Positions 55,972 to 64,000 of a DNA stretch of 64,000 nucleotides are shown in pieces. The position numbers were made by a program, and so were the translations under genes. Below the pieces are notes generated by a model. That model searched no databases, was not told the DNA's origin, and saw only the letters and a list, made by a program, of their open reading frames with translations. The stretch comes from Thomasclavelia ramosa DSM 1402 (GTDB lineage Bacteria > Bacillota_I > Bacilli_A > Erysipelotrichales > Coprobacillaceae), in the NCBI RefSeq assembly GCF_014131695.1, contig NZ_CP036346.1:1860001-1924000 (forward strand). The letters are read 5' to 3'. How positions within the stretch are numbered: position 1 is the first letter of the stretch; every line of letters begins with the position of its first letter.

Positions 55972-56856
55972 CTATAACTTCTTTATTTCCTTAGAAATAA
56001 AATCAATAAATTTTGTAACAGTTAAACTAAATGACTGATATTTTTTCCAGACAAATAATGAATGTGAATTTAAACTTGGATAGAGAGGTCTAAAGCATAG
56101 TTCGTCACTTGCCGCATCACAAATTGACCCTTCAACCACTACGGCATAACCTACATCATTTTTCACTAATATTGCCGCCGTAGTCGTTAAATCAGAAGTT
56201 GCACAAAATGATAGATTTTCATATCCTGTTCCGTACCAGTTGGAAAATATAGTCTGCGCTTCACTACGCGCTGAAGCAATTAAAGGTAAATCTATTAGAT
56301 CTTTAGATGTTATATATTCTTTTTTTGCCAGTGAAGCATTCTTTTTCATTAATATTCCCCATTTTTCTTCAGCGTTAAAATGAATAAAATTTAATTTTTC
56401 AAGCTCAACCGGCTCTAAAACAACTCCAATATCAAGCAAGCCATTATCAATATTTTCTAAAATAAAATCACTATTTCCGTTTCTTATTCGAAAAGATACA
56501 TGGGGATATATTTCTGAAAATTTTTTTATTAATTTTCCCATTGTCTGAGTAGCTTCTGTAACTCCACAGCCTATTGCTATTTCTCCACTGATATCATGAC
56601 TTTGACTGCCAACTTCTAATTCCGCTTTTTCAGATAAAATAATAATTTCCTCGGCTCGTCTTTTCAAAACCATTCCCTCTTCAGTCAAGACCATCTTGCG
56701 TTTTCCACGAATAAAAAGGACGGCACCTAGTTCATCTTCTAACTGCATTAATTGCCTGCTTAAAGTAGGCTGAGTAATATGCAATAATTCTGCTGCACGA
56801 GTGATATTTCCTTCTCTTGCTACTGTCAAAAAATATTTCAATACTCTTATTTCCAT
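55972..56856 (-). CDS. LysR-family regulator
   Basis: 294 residues. N-terminal winged helix LKYFLTVAREGNITRAAELLHITQPTLSRQL in two helices, then a periplasmic-binding-type effector domain with GCGVTEATQTMGKLIKKF near 95 and VEGSICDAASDELCFRPL near 245. Closest in style to the CysL/YwqM-like group; effector unknown. The ald gene lies downstream, and the MATE gene upstream, all on the same strand, so the target cannot be told from orientation. Confidence 0.87.
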   Translation of the reverse strand: MEIRVLKYFLTVAREGNITRAAELLHITQPTLSRQLMQLEDELGAVLFIRGKRKMVLTEEGMVLKRRAEEIIILSEKAELEVGSQSHDISGEIAIGCGVTEATQTMGKLIKKFSEIYPHVSFRIRNGNSDFILENIDNGLLDIGVVLEPVELEKLNFIHFNAEEKWGILMKKNASLAKKEYITSKDLIDLPLIASARSEAQTIFSNWYGTGYENLSFCATSDLTTTAAILVKNDVGYAVVVEGSICDAASDELCFRPLYPSLNSHSLFVWKKYQSFSLTVTKFIDFISKEIKKL

Positions 56857-57000
56857 TTTTTCACCTTCTTAATAGTCGTTTATAATTATGATAAAATAAA
56901 ACCTAAATAATAATGAGGTAGTTGGCAAAAAACAATCAATATACCAATTTCAATCACTTATATCAATATTATATAGGTTTTCATTTATTTATACTATTAA

Positions 57001-58326
57001 TTAAATAACTTTAAATTGACGCCATTTACCTTTTATAAATCTTATTACAAAACAAACTGAACGACATAACCAGTCAGACCCCATTGCAATCCATACACCA
57101 ATAATTCCTAGATTAAAGATAATTCCAAATAACACGGCTGCACCTAGTCTAAATAAGATCATCGATACAATTCCAACAACCATTGAAAATTTAACATCAC
57201 CAGCAGCCCGTAATCCATTTGGTAAAACAAAAGCAGTTGGATGTAATGCTGTTGCCATGATATTATGCATAATAACTAAAATAAAAGTTAAATTTCTTGC
57301 TTCACTTGATAAAGAATATAGATTCAAGATCCACGGCAATAACAATATAACAGCACTGCCAATGATTCCTGTGACAATATAGGATATTTTCATTAATTTT
57401 TTTATATAGTATTTTGCCTGCTCATAATCATTGGCTCCAATACATTGTCCTACAACAACTACAATACCCAAATTAATTGCATTTACAACAACAACTGCAA
57501 TTTGATCAATACTTCCAGCAACGCTATTAGCAGCAATTTGACTTGTCCCAAATAAAGCAACAATACTCGTTACTAACACCCGACCAAGCGTAAATAATCC
57601 ATTTTCAATTCCATTAGGTACTGCAATTTTTAAAATTCTACTAATCATTTCTTGATTCCATGCAAATACGTTTTTAATCTTTACATAAACTAAATTAGAT
57701 GAGTTTAGTGATAATGCGAACATAATAATCGCTGCAACAATCCTTGATATCAATGTTGGTACAGCTACCCCTGCTACTCCAGCATGTAAAATAAATACCC
57801 CAATATAATTTCCAACAACATTAATAATATTCATTAAGATTGATACATACATCGTAGTTCTTGTTTTTTCCATTGATCTATATAATGCCGCTGCTGAATT
57901 ATACACACCTAAAAATGGAAAAGAAATAGCTGAAATTAGAAAATACGTCGTTGCTGCTTTCATAACATCCATTTCAATCGCACCAAAAAATGTACTAAGG
58001 AGTATACGATGAAATACGAGACACCCCAGCATAATTACAGTAGCAATTACTATTGTAATCGTCAAAAGCTGACTAGATGCTTTGTTAGCATTCTTTCGAT
58101 CTTTATTTCCAATATATTGTGAAACAATTATCGCTCCACCAGCATCAATAGCAGCTAGTACAGTAATGATTAAATTATTGAACATATCTACTAATCCAAC
58201 ACCTGAAATAGCCACCTCACCTGCATAAGATACCATTACAGTATCAGCTACTCCTACTGCCATGATTAAAATTTGTTCAATGATCAGTGGTAAAATTAGT
58301 TTTTTTAATGCCTTATTAGAAAACAT
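57001..58326 (-). CDS. MATE-family efflux transporter
   Basis: 441 residues with 12 hydrophobic segments in two homologous halves (LILPLIIEQILIMAVGVADT at the start; SRILKIAVPNGIENGLFTLG near 215). Exports drugs or metabolites by Na+ or H+ antiport. Its upstream region holds two exact copies of TGATACCTTTAA. Confidence 0.9.
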   Translation of the reverse strand: MFSNKALKKLILPLIIEQILIMAVGVADTVMVSYAGEVAISGVGLVDMFNNLIITVLAAIDAGGAIIVSQYIGNKDRKNANKASSQLLTITIVIATVIMLGCLVFHRILLSTFFGAIEMDVMKAATTYFLISAISFPFLGVYNSAAALYRSMEKTRTTMYVSILMNIINVVGNYIGVFILHAGVAGVAVPTLISRIVAAIIMFALSLNSSNLVYVKIKNVFAWNQEMISRILKIAVPNGIENGLFTLGRVLVTSIVALFGTSQIAANSVAGSIDQIAVVVVNAINLGIVVVVGQCIGANDYEQAKYYIKKLMKISYIVTGIIGSAVILLLPWILNLYSLSSEARNLTFILVIMHNIMATALHPTAFVLPNGLRAAGDVKFSMVVGIVSMILFRLGAAVLFGIIFNLGIIGVWIAMGSDWLCRSVCFVIRFIKGKWRQFKVI

Positions 58327-58406
58327 TGTTTCTACCTCCCTTTTTCTTTACAAAAACATTGTATATTAGGAATATTATAATGTCTAATACCTATCATTTA
58401 TCAGTA

Positions 58407-58466
58407 TGATACCTTTAAAGCATTATAAATAGCAAAACTAGTAAATATTATCTTTGATACCTTTAA
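58407..58466 (-). repeat. Direct repeat TGATACCTTTAA upstream of the MATE gene
   Basis: Exact 12-base copies at 58407-58418 and 58455-58466 (48 bases apart), 80-140 bases upstream of the MATE start. Possibly regulator-binding sites. Confidence 0.5.
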
Positions 58467-58600
58467 TCTTCTTTATCCCATATTCAATAAAATAAACCAT
58501 GCAATAACTGTTATCTTTTTATTAAAAAAACTAAATATAAATTTTTGTAATGATTTTTGACACTATCTGTATATTAATTTTTTCTTTATACTTTTTTAAT

Positions 58601-58644
58601 GTCAAATAATTGACGTATTCATAGAAAAGTAAATATAAAAATAA
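58601..58644 (+). promoter_or_regulatory. Candidate promoter and operator of the recombinase gene
   Basis: TTGACG (58610-58615) with TATAAA 18 bases on (58634-58639), then AAGGAG. The -35 is inside the inverted repeat GTCAA-ATAA-TTGAC at 58601-58614, a possible operator. Confidence 0.5.
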
Positions 58645-58659
58645 GGAGAAAAGCAAATT

Positions 58660-59589
58660 ATGAAGACAAAAAAATTTAAAGAAATATCAAATGAATGGAT
58701 TGAGTTAAAAAAGCTATCAGTAAAATATCCGACAATTGCTAAATATAGAGTCGTTATTGACACACAGTTAGCCCATCAATTCAATGATTATACGATGGAA
58801 CAGTTTAATGAAGATATTATCATTGCCTATTTTAATAAACTGTCTACTAAAGAAAACTATGCCAATAGTACCCTTCTAAGTATTCGATATGTATTAAGAG
58901 CCATTATTAATTATTCTCATCAAAAATATAAAACTAATAATTGTAGTTTTGAGCTAATTAAAATTGCCAAGAAACAAAGACAAATTAATACGTTGTCTAA
59001 TTCTCAAAAAATCAATTTATCTAACTACTGCTTTAATAATTTTCAACCAATCTCTATAGCTGTTGCCATTTCTTTATATACCGGTCTTCGGATTGGTGAA
59101 ATTTGTGCTTTAAAATGGGAAGATATTAATTTTGAAGACAACTATATTTATGTATATAAAACAGTTGAACGTTTAAAAAGCAAGGAGGACACCGGTAATA
59201 AAACTGCACTCATGATACTTAACCCTAAAACCAGTTCATCTAAAAGAATTGTTCCTATTCCATTATTTCTTAATGAATTCTTAGTTAATTATAAAAGTCG
59301 ATATCAAATCGAAGATAATAATGTTTTTATCATTACCGGCAATAATAAAATACCTGATCCCAGAACAACTCAGTATCGTTTTAACAAATTATGTAAACAG
59401 TTTGATTTTAATACTAACTTCCATACTCTTCGCCATTCTTATGCTACTAATTGCGTTATGAACGAAGTGGATACTAAATCACTTAGTGAAATGCTTGGTC
59501 ATTCAAATGTAGGAACCACGCTTAATCTTTATGTACATTCAAGTTTAGAATTTAAAAAGAAACAAATTAATAAAATTTCCAGACTATAA
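58660..59589 (+). CDS. Tyrosine recombinase / integrase
   Basis: 309 residues. N-terminal SAM-like core-binding domain (about 1-110, with TKENYANSTLLSIRYVLRA) and catalytic domain with the conserved set: Arg in YTGLRIGEICALKWEDI near 145, Lys in the TSSSKRIVPIP hairpin near 195, HTLRHSYATN near 265 (His-x-x-Arg), LGHSNVGTTL near 285 and the nucleophile Tyr in LNLYVHS near 298. All residues are intact. No relaxase, excisionase or phage genes are near, and no flanking attachment repeats were found, so it could be an orphan element integrase or an inversion recombinase. Confidence 0.9.
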   Translation: MKTKKFKEISNEWIELKKLSVKYPTIAKYRVVIDTQLAHQFNDYTMEQFNEDIIIAYFNKLSTKENYANSTLLSIRYVLRAIINYSHQKYKTNNCSFELIKIAKKQRQINTLSNSQKINLSNYCFNNFQPISIAVAISLYTGLRIGEICALKWEDINFEDNYIYVYKTVERLKSKEDTGNKTALMILNPKTSSSKRIVPIPLFLNEFLVNYKSRYQIEDNNVFIITGNNKIPDPRTTQYRFNKLCKQFDFNTNFHTLRHSYATNCVMNEVDTKSLSEMLGHSNVGTTLNLYVHSSLEFKKKQINKISRL

Positions 59590-59611
59590 TTTTTTATAAA
59601 TAATTTTATTT

Positions 59612-59662
59612 TAAAACAGGTTAAAAATAAAATTTAATTACTTTATTTCAGCCTGTTTTTAT
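59612..59662 (+). terminator. Terminator of the recombinase gene
   Basis: Stem AACAGG...AAATAAA / TTTATTT...CCTGTT with a T tract on the plus strand. Confidence 0.65.
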
Positions 59663-60382
59663 TAAATTATTGGAAATAAGAAATTAGTTGTGGCTTCTTT
59701 ATGAGAATCTTTTATGCATAAGAAATAAATTTTATGATCTAGCGTTTAATAGTAAGTGCCCTATTCTACACTTAATTCAAATACAAAAAAACTCTACGAT
59801 AAAAATCGTAGAGCCAAACCAATTTATAATAATAAAAAAACTTAATTTATATACTAGTCCATAAAAACAGTCTTTATGTTACCACTCAAAATTTACAATT
59901 TAAGTAGAATATATCATTTTTTATAATTTCTGATTAATCCCTATTATATCCATGATAGTGATCATTATCTATAATATTATAACTTATTTGAATTTCAAAC
60001 ATAACTTTTAAAAAGGCACTAAATGTAATCACTTGGTATCTTATCATTTAACTCACTTTTATTTACAAGATATTTATTATAAATTTATATATTAAAACAG
60101 TAATATTTCACATAATGTGTTTAAAACAATAAAGACACTCCAATATTTATCACATTCCTTACTAACTTATTTTAAAAACATTACTATTCATTCTAAAATC
60201 TAATTTTGCATGATATTTAATAATCACTTTGATTCTCAAGGATTATGCAAAGAATATATATGAATTATTGAATATTTATATACATATACTTCGGTTAATG
60301 ACAAATTACCCCAATATCAAATTTTTTCTTATCTTTTACTCTTATTCACTTATTTATATTATAAAACACTATATTTATGTAA
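59663..60382. other. Gene-free region downstream of the recombinase
   Basis: About 720 very AT-rich bases with no supported gene. It contains the orphan T-box-like leader and terminator at 59786-59900 and ends at the terminal repeat of an IS3-family remnant. The region looks like a scar of past insertions and deletions. Confidence 0.5.
59784..59900 (-). promoter_or_regulatory. Orphan T-box-like leader with terminator
   Basis: On the minus strand TGAGTGGTAACATAAAG (about 59873-59889) resembles the T-box core (GTGGTAAC is identical to that of the met leader here), followed 60 bases later by a perfect terminator CTCTACGAT / ATCGTAGAG with seven T (59784-59814). No gene follows and Stem I features are not clear, so this may be a decayed leader whose gene was lost. 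Confidence 0.35.
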
Positions 60383-60851
60383 TGTCACCAAAAAGTTAGA
60401 CATATTAAATTAAAACTGAATCTTGAAAAGGTCTGTAGTCTACATGCAAGCGAACTCAATCCTTTTCTTTTTGTATTAATTTTCTCATTATTATAATACT
60501 CGATATATTTAATAATTGTAGCTTTGAATTGTTCATGCAATTTTCTTTATGAGAATGTAATTACTTGATTTCTTTATCACTTAACCATTTTTGATAGGTT
60601 TTATGCTGACAATGTCATTCTTGATCTAAATGAAAGATTAATCCTTTTGAGATTAAATAATAATTGCAAACTAAGATGTTGAGTTTTTTATTAATACATC
60701 GCCTTATACTGGCAGTTAAAGCTACTAACCGATAATTTTTTCTGTTTCCAACTCTATTTATCAGTTCCATTTTTTCGATGGATAAAGTCAGCTTATTATG
60801 TTCTAATCTTATTCTACTCGTCGAGTCAAAAATTCTTATGACATACACTCG
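60383..60851 (-). pseudogene. IS3-family transposase remnant
   Basis: Terminal repeat TGTCTAACTTTTTGGTGACA at 60383-60402 (minus strand) of the kind ending IS3/IS150-group elements. Upstream of it on the minus strand the three frames give the end of an OrfB integrase: GLIFHLDQE stop HCQHKTYQKWLSDKEIK stop LHSHKENCMNNS, then IIKYIEYYNNEKINTKRKGL near the C-terminus. At least two stops and frame changes; the 5' half and the other terminal repeat are missing. Confidence 0.8.
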
Positions 60852-60921
60852 ATAGATTTTTTAGATATTCCCATCCTTATATTTTTAAATATATTCTAAT
60901 TTAAATTTTTTACTATCCCAT

Positions 60922-60952
60922 ATAAAAAGTGACCTCCTTTTAGGGGTCACTA
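60922..60952 (-). terminator. Terminator of the yloU-fakA operon
   Basis: Stem AGTGACC / GGTCACT with a CCTAAAAGGA loop that can pair further, and a TTTTTA tract on the minus strand. Confidence 0.85.
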
Positions 60953-60980
60953 CAATACATTATTTTTTAATTTCTCTTTA

Positions 60981-62636
60981 TTATTCGACACCAACTATAA
61001 ATGAATAAACAGGCTGTTTACCATTTACTACTTCTAATTCAGCCTCAAAATTATCTTCAACAAAACTTTCAATTTCTTCAATGTCATCATCATTTACGTC
61101 TTCACCATAAATCAATGTAATCAATTCAGCATCCTCATCTACTAGTTTTTCTAAAACAACTTTTAATGCTTTTAATTTATTATCTTTACAAGCAACAATA
61201 TCTTTTTCCACCAAAGCCATATAGTCGTTAGCTTTAATTTCTACACCATCGATATTAGTATCTTTAATTGCAAAAGTTACTTGTCCTGTTTTTACATTTC
61301 CTACTGCTTCTGTCATTTCAGCAACATTATCATCCAATGAAGCATCAGGATTAAACATGATACATGCTGATAACCCTTGAGGAATAGTTTTCGTTGGAAT
61401 AACAATAACATTTACTTCATCTTCTAAAATTGTTGCTGTTTGTTGCGCAGTCATCACAATATTAGAATTGTTTGGAAGAATAATTACATTTTTCGCATTT
61501 ACATCTCTAACTGCTTGAACCATATCCTCAGCTGATGGATTCATTGTTTGTCCACCACTAACAACATAATCACAATGTAGTTCTAAAAAAGCATCCTTTA
61601 GACCATCACCTGCACAAACAGAGATAACTGCTGTTTCTTTAGCTTCACGTTTTGGTTTAGCATTGTCATCAACTCCGACAATCGTTCCTGCATTACTTTG
61701 AATAGTATCTGCCTGTTCTTGCATATTTTCAATTTTCAGTTTAACAAATTCACCAAATCGTTGAGCAATGTTTAAAGCATTACCAGGTTTTAAAGTATGA
61801 ACATGAACTTTAACGATATCTTCATCTTGAACAACAACAATACTTTCACCAGGAATTCTCGCTAATTCTTTCTTTAATTGCTCCTCTTTAAATTTATCAA
61901 CCAAAGAAGGCTCTAGACGAACAATAAACTCTGTACAATATCCATAACCTTCTTCTCCACCTTCAATATCAGCTACAGCATTCATCGCGGAATCAGATGA
62001 TTTAATTTCTACATAATCGACTGTTTCTCCTGCTAATCCAGCTAAAAAGCCAGTAAAAACTAATAGTAGTCCTGCTCCACCACTATCTACTACTCCAACT
62101 TCTTTTAAAACTGGTAATAATTCCGGTGTTCTTTCTAATGAAGCCTCTGCTTCTTTAACAAAATAAGAGAAAACATCTTCAATTTCCATTCCAGGCTTTG
62201 CGTATTTTACTACCGCTTCACTCGATTCTCTAATCACTGTTAAAATAGTTCCTTCAACAGGACGCATAACAGCTTTATAAGCAACTTTTGCACCACTTTC
62301 TAGTGCTTGAGCCCAAAGTACTGCGTCAGCTTCTTCATGACCTTGAAGTGCCATTGAAACCCCTCTAAAAATTTGTGATAAGATAACTCCAGAATTTCCT
62401 CGAGCTCCCATTAAAAGTCCCTTAGATAATTTTTTTGAAATTTCTCCAATATTATTTGAATCCATTCCCTCAATTTCTTTAGCACCAGCAGAAAATGTCA
62501 AAGACATATTTGTTCCAGTATCACCATCAGGTACAGGAAAGACATTTAATGCATCAATTTCAGGATGATTATTATGCAACGTATTTGCGCCACATAAAAC
62601 CATCTCTTTAAATAATTTTCCAGTTACAACTTTCAT
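60981..62636 (-). CDS. fakA: DhaL/DAK-type fatty acid kinase (FakA/YloV)
   Basis: 551 residues. The N-terminal DhaL-type ATP-binding domain has ALNVFPVPDGDTGTNMSLTF (metal-binding DGDTGTN) near residue 30 and GARGNSGVILSQIFRG near 78; the middle has the GYGYCTEFIV segment and the C-terminal part is the EDD/FakA-C domain (VISVCAGDGL). FakA phosphorylates fatty acids bound by DegV/FakB proteins for incorporation into phospholipids. Second gene of the yloU-fakA pair, 12 bases after yloU. Confidence 0.93.
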   Translation of the reverse strand: MKVVTGKLFKEMVLCGANTLHNNHPEIDALNVFPVPDGDTGTNMSLTFSAGAKEIEGMDSNNIGEISKKLSKGLLMGARGNSGVILSQIFRGVSMALQGHEEADAVLWAQALESGAKVAYKAVMRPVEGTILTVIRESSEAVVKYAKPGMEIEDVFSYFVKEAEASLERTPELLPVLKEVGVVDSGGAGLLLVFTGFLAGLAGETVDYVEIKSSDSAMNAVADIEGGEEGYGYCTEFIVRLEPSLVDKFKEEQLKKELARIPGESIVVVQDEDIVKVHVHTLKPGNALNIAQRFGEFVKLKIENMQEQADTIQSNAGTIVGVDDNAKPKREAKETAVISVCAGDGLKDAFLELHCDYVVSGGQTMNPSAEDMVQAVRDVNAKNVIILPNNSNIVMTAQQTATILEDEVNVIVIPTKTIPQGLSACIMFNPDASLDDNVAEMTEAVGNVKTGQVTFAIKDTNIDGVEIKANDYMALVEKDIVACKDNKLKALKVVLEKLVDEDAELITLIYGEDVNDDDIEEIESFVEDNFEAELEVVNGKQPVYSFIVGVE

Positions 62637-62648
62637 CTTCTATCTCCT

Positions 62649-63005
62649 CTACTCTATTCCTCGAACACCTTGAACATATACATTCACTGATTCGACATTT
62701 ACATCTAAAGTAGACTCAACTACATATTTAACTTTCTTTTGGACTTCACGTAATACTTCCGTCATTTTAATTCCATATCCTAATAAAACATATAGATCTA
62801 AAATTAAACCAGTTTCACCATCTCGAGCAACGATTCCCTTAGAATAATTTTCTTTACGTAACAAATCATAATAACCATCTTTTAATTTTTTTTGACTTGC
62901 CATTCCAACAACGCCATAACATTCAATTGCAGCACCGCCAGCAATTGTAGCAACAACATCTAAAGAAATGTTAACAGTTCCCATATTATTATTTTTTTCA
63001 ATCAT
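62649..63005 (-). CDS. Asp23/Gls24-family protein (YloU)
   Basis: 118 residues with the Asp23 core: VNISLDVVATIAGGAAIECYGVVGM near the start, LILDLYVLLGYGIKMTEVLREVQ and VNVYVQGVRG at the end. These soluble proteins are thought to sit at the membrane or influence envelope stress. Cotranscribed with fakA, as in most Firmicutes. Confidence 0.92.
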   Translation of the reverse strand: MIEKNNNMGTVNISLDVVATIAGGAAIECYGVVGMASQKKLKDGYYDLLRKENYSKGIVARDGETGLILDLYVLLGYGIKMTEVLREVQKKVKYVVESTLDVNVESVNVYVQGVRGIE

Positions 63006-63021
63006 TTATATACCTCCTCGT

Positions 63022-63038
63022 ATACAATTGAATTGTAT
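63022..63038. promoter_or_regulatory. Palindrome in the yloU leader
   Basis: Perfect 17-base inverted repeat ATACAATT-G-AATTGTAT between the promoter and the ribosome site of yloU. Possible operator; no known regulator assigned. Confidence 0.4.
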
Positions 63039-63051
63039 TCATCAATAACTA

Positions 63052-63080
63052 ATTATATCTTAAAAATTCGTTCTTGACAA
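63052..63080 (-). promoter_or_regulatory. Promoter of yloU-fakA
   Basis: TTGTCA (63075-63080), 17-base spacer, TATAAT (63052-63057) on the minus strand. Confidence 0.85.
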
Positions 63081-63160
63081 TTATATTGCAGTCAGAAATT
63101 ATTGTAACAAACCATAAAAAAATTCAAGCAAAAAAAATGTAATAATTTTTCAAAAAATAA

Positions 63161-63189
63161 TTGCAATTTAAAACTAAAAATGATACTAT
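63161..63189 (+). promoter_or_regulatory. Promoter of rpmB
   Basis: TTGCAA, 17-base spacer, TACTAT, 45 bases before the rpmB start. Confidence 0.75.
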
Positions 63190-63233
63190 ATGCAAGTACG
63201 TTAAAACACTACTAATGAAGAGGAGGAGAACCT

Positions 63234-63419
63234 ATGTCAAGAAAATGTCAAATCAGTGGTAAAGGACCTATGTCTGGAAATACACGTTCTCATGCATTAA
63301 ACTCAAGTAGAAGAAAATGGAATGTTAATTTACAAAAAGCTACTATTTTAGTAGATGGTAAACCTACGACTGTAAGAATTTCTGCTAGAGAATTAAGAAC
63401 TTTGAGAAAATCAGCTTAA
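63234..63419 (+). CDS. rpmB: 50S ribosomal protein L28
   Basis: 61 residues, complete: [32 protein letters not shown], and a basic C-terminus with [12 protein letters not shown]. Has the usual Cys6 but not the other zinc ligands of the zinc-binding form. Divergent from yloU-fakA, the arrangement typical of Firmicutes. Confidence 0.96.
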   Translation: MSRKCQISGKGPMSGNTRSHALNSSRRKWNVNLQKATILVDGKPTTVRISARELRTLRKSA

Positions 63420-63425
63420 TAATAT

Positions 63426-63450
63426 AAATAGTACTGCGGTACTATTTTTA
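63426..63450 (+). terminator. Terminator of rpmB
   Basis: Stem AAATAGTAC / GTACTATTT, TGCG loop, T-rich tail. Confidence 0.85.
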
Positions 63451-63456
63451 TTTTAT

Positions 63457-63488
63457 CCAATTATAGTTATTCTATGATTGGTTTTTTT
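63457..63488 (+). terminator. Second terminator behind rpmB
   Basis: Stem CCAAT-ATAG / CTAT-ATTGG (T-G pair), TTATT loop, seven T. Lies upstream of the GH1 promoter, so it isolates the two genes. Confidence 0.78.
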
Positions 63489-63560
63489 GAAACTTTTTTT
63501 CATTAAATTTACATTATTTTCTTATTCAATGAAACTATATTAATAAACAAGGCCAATGTA

Positions 63561-63589
63561 TTTACACCTCAATTATTTCCTAATATGAT
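63561..63589 (+). promoter_or_regulatory. Promoter of the GH1 gene
   Basis: TTTACA, 17-base spacer, TATGAT; the ribosome site AGGAGG follows at 63605-63610. Confidence 0.6.
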
Positions 63590-63618
63590 AATACTATATA
63601 AATTAGGAGGATAATTAA

Positions 63619-64000
63619 ATGACATTTCCAAAAGATTTTCTATGGGGTGGTGCTGTAACCGCTCACCAGAGCGAAGGTGCTTATAACGCAGGTGGTAAAA
63701 GTCCTGCAGTGTGTGATCTCTTCCCTAAACCAGAACATAGTGATTTTAAAGACGGAATTGATAGCTATCATCGTTATGATGACGATTTTTCATTATTTGA
63801 AGAAATGGGCTTCACCAGTTATCGTTTCTCAATTGACTGGTCAAGAGTATGCCCAGATGGTATTAACTTTAGTGAAGAAAGTATGCAATTCTATGATGAT
63901 TTTATTGATTCAATGATTCGGCATGGAATGGAGCCAATGTGCTCATTATATCACTTCGAAATGCCCCAATTGCTAATGAATAAATATAACGGATTTTATT
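63619..64000 (+). CDS. Glycoside hydrolase family 1, N-terminal part (6-phospho-beta-glucosidase-like)
   Basis: Gene cut by the end of the window; 127 codons seen from ATG 63619 (AGGAGG eight bases before). The GH1 N-terminal signature is clear: FPKDFLWGGAVTAHQSEGAY, then SYHRYDDDFSLFEEMGFTSY and RFSIDWSRVCPDG. Family members of this size in Firmicutes usually hydrolyse phosphorylated or free beta-glucosides imported by PTS. The usual NQxEG is HQSEG here. The catalytic Glu residues lie beyond the window, so only the family can be stated. Confidence 0.9.
   Translation, partial: MTFPKDFLWGGAVTAHQSEGAYNAGGKSPAVCDLFPKPEHSDFKDGIDSYHRYDDDFSLFEEMGFTSYRFSIDWSRVCPDGINFSEESMQFYDDFIDSMIRHGMEPMCSLYHFEMPQLLMNKYNGFY

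Overview
The window is a chromosomal segment of an AT-rich, low-GC Gram-positive bacterium. The evidence is Firmicute-type Shine-Dalgarno sites (GGAGG), a T-box leader, YloU/FakA, LicT-type antitermination, cre-like sites, Spo0A-type DNA-binding domains and a sortase signal of the SPKTG type. The mix (fused PotC-PotD, plsX next to rnc, a YgjK-type GH63 enzyme on the cell wall) suggests a gut Erysipelotrichia/Coprobacillaceae-like organism; this placement is inference.

Layout. 0-9 kb: gltX, a tRNA-Gln(CTG), a 43-residue GTG-start protein, a D-2-hydroxyacid dehydrogenase, a CDF transporter, deoC, and small enzymes and regulators (GyrI-like, GNAT-YoaP, WYL regulator, HAD phosphatase, VOC, DUF1801, PPase-like). 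9-12 kb: metQ-metI-metN under a T-box. 12-17 kb: MazG-like protein, two HTH/membrane-protein pairs leading into a NatAB-type exporter, then a Mn-type CDF transporter with a RepA_N-like partner. 17.4-24.6 kb: histidine operon hisZGDBHAF-IE-K (no hisC) preceded by a 16-residue leader peptide with four consecutive His codons and an intrinsic terminator. 24.9-30.8 kb: accessory block with two convergent Spo0A-like proteins that lack most of the receiver domain, a DUF6431-type protein, a small HTH regulator, unknown proteins, and a YolD / Y-family polymerase pair. 31-35 kb: gdhA and a 21-gene tRNA array in which a nine-tRNA block of 934 bp is present twice in tandem. 35-46.7 kb: potCD-potB-potA with its HTH-cupin regulator, tyrA, pncB, a LysM protein, rnc-plsX-recG. 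46.7-60.9 kb: accessory island (AEC transporter, stand-alone PTS IIB, LicT-type antiterminator, a decayed PTS EIICB, GH63 wall enzyme, ald, LysR, MATE, a lone tyrosine recombinase, an IS3 remnant). 60.9-64 kb: fakA-yloU facing rpmB, then the start of a GH1 gene cut by the window end.

How it works together: amino-acid metabolism is a strong theme (histidine synthesis under leader-peptide control, methionine uptake under T-box control, glutamate and alanine dehydrogenases, prephenate dehydrogenase). Sugar use is the second (GH63, GH1, PTS parts, with cre-like boxes inside two promoters). The usual rpmB/yloU-fakA ... recG-plsX-rnc neighbourhood is interrupted by about 14 kb of accessory DNA, which holds all the signs of mobility seen on that side.

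The strongest leads are the His leader peptide, the pair of receiver-deleted Spo0A-like proteins, the tandem tRNA duplication, the HTH plus DER-motif membrane-protein modules, and the regulatory remains around the dead PTS gene. No CRISPR array, rRNA or prophage was seen.
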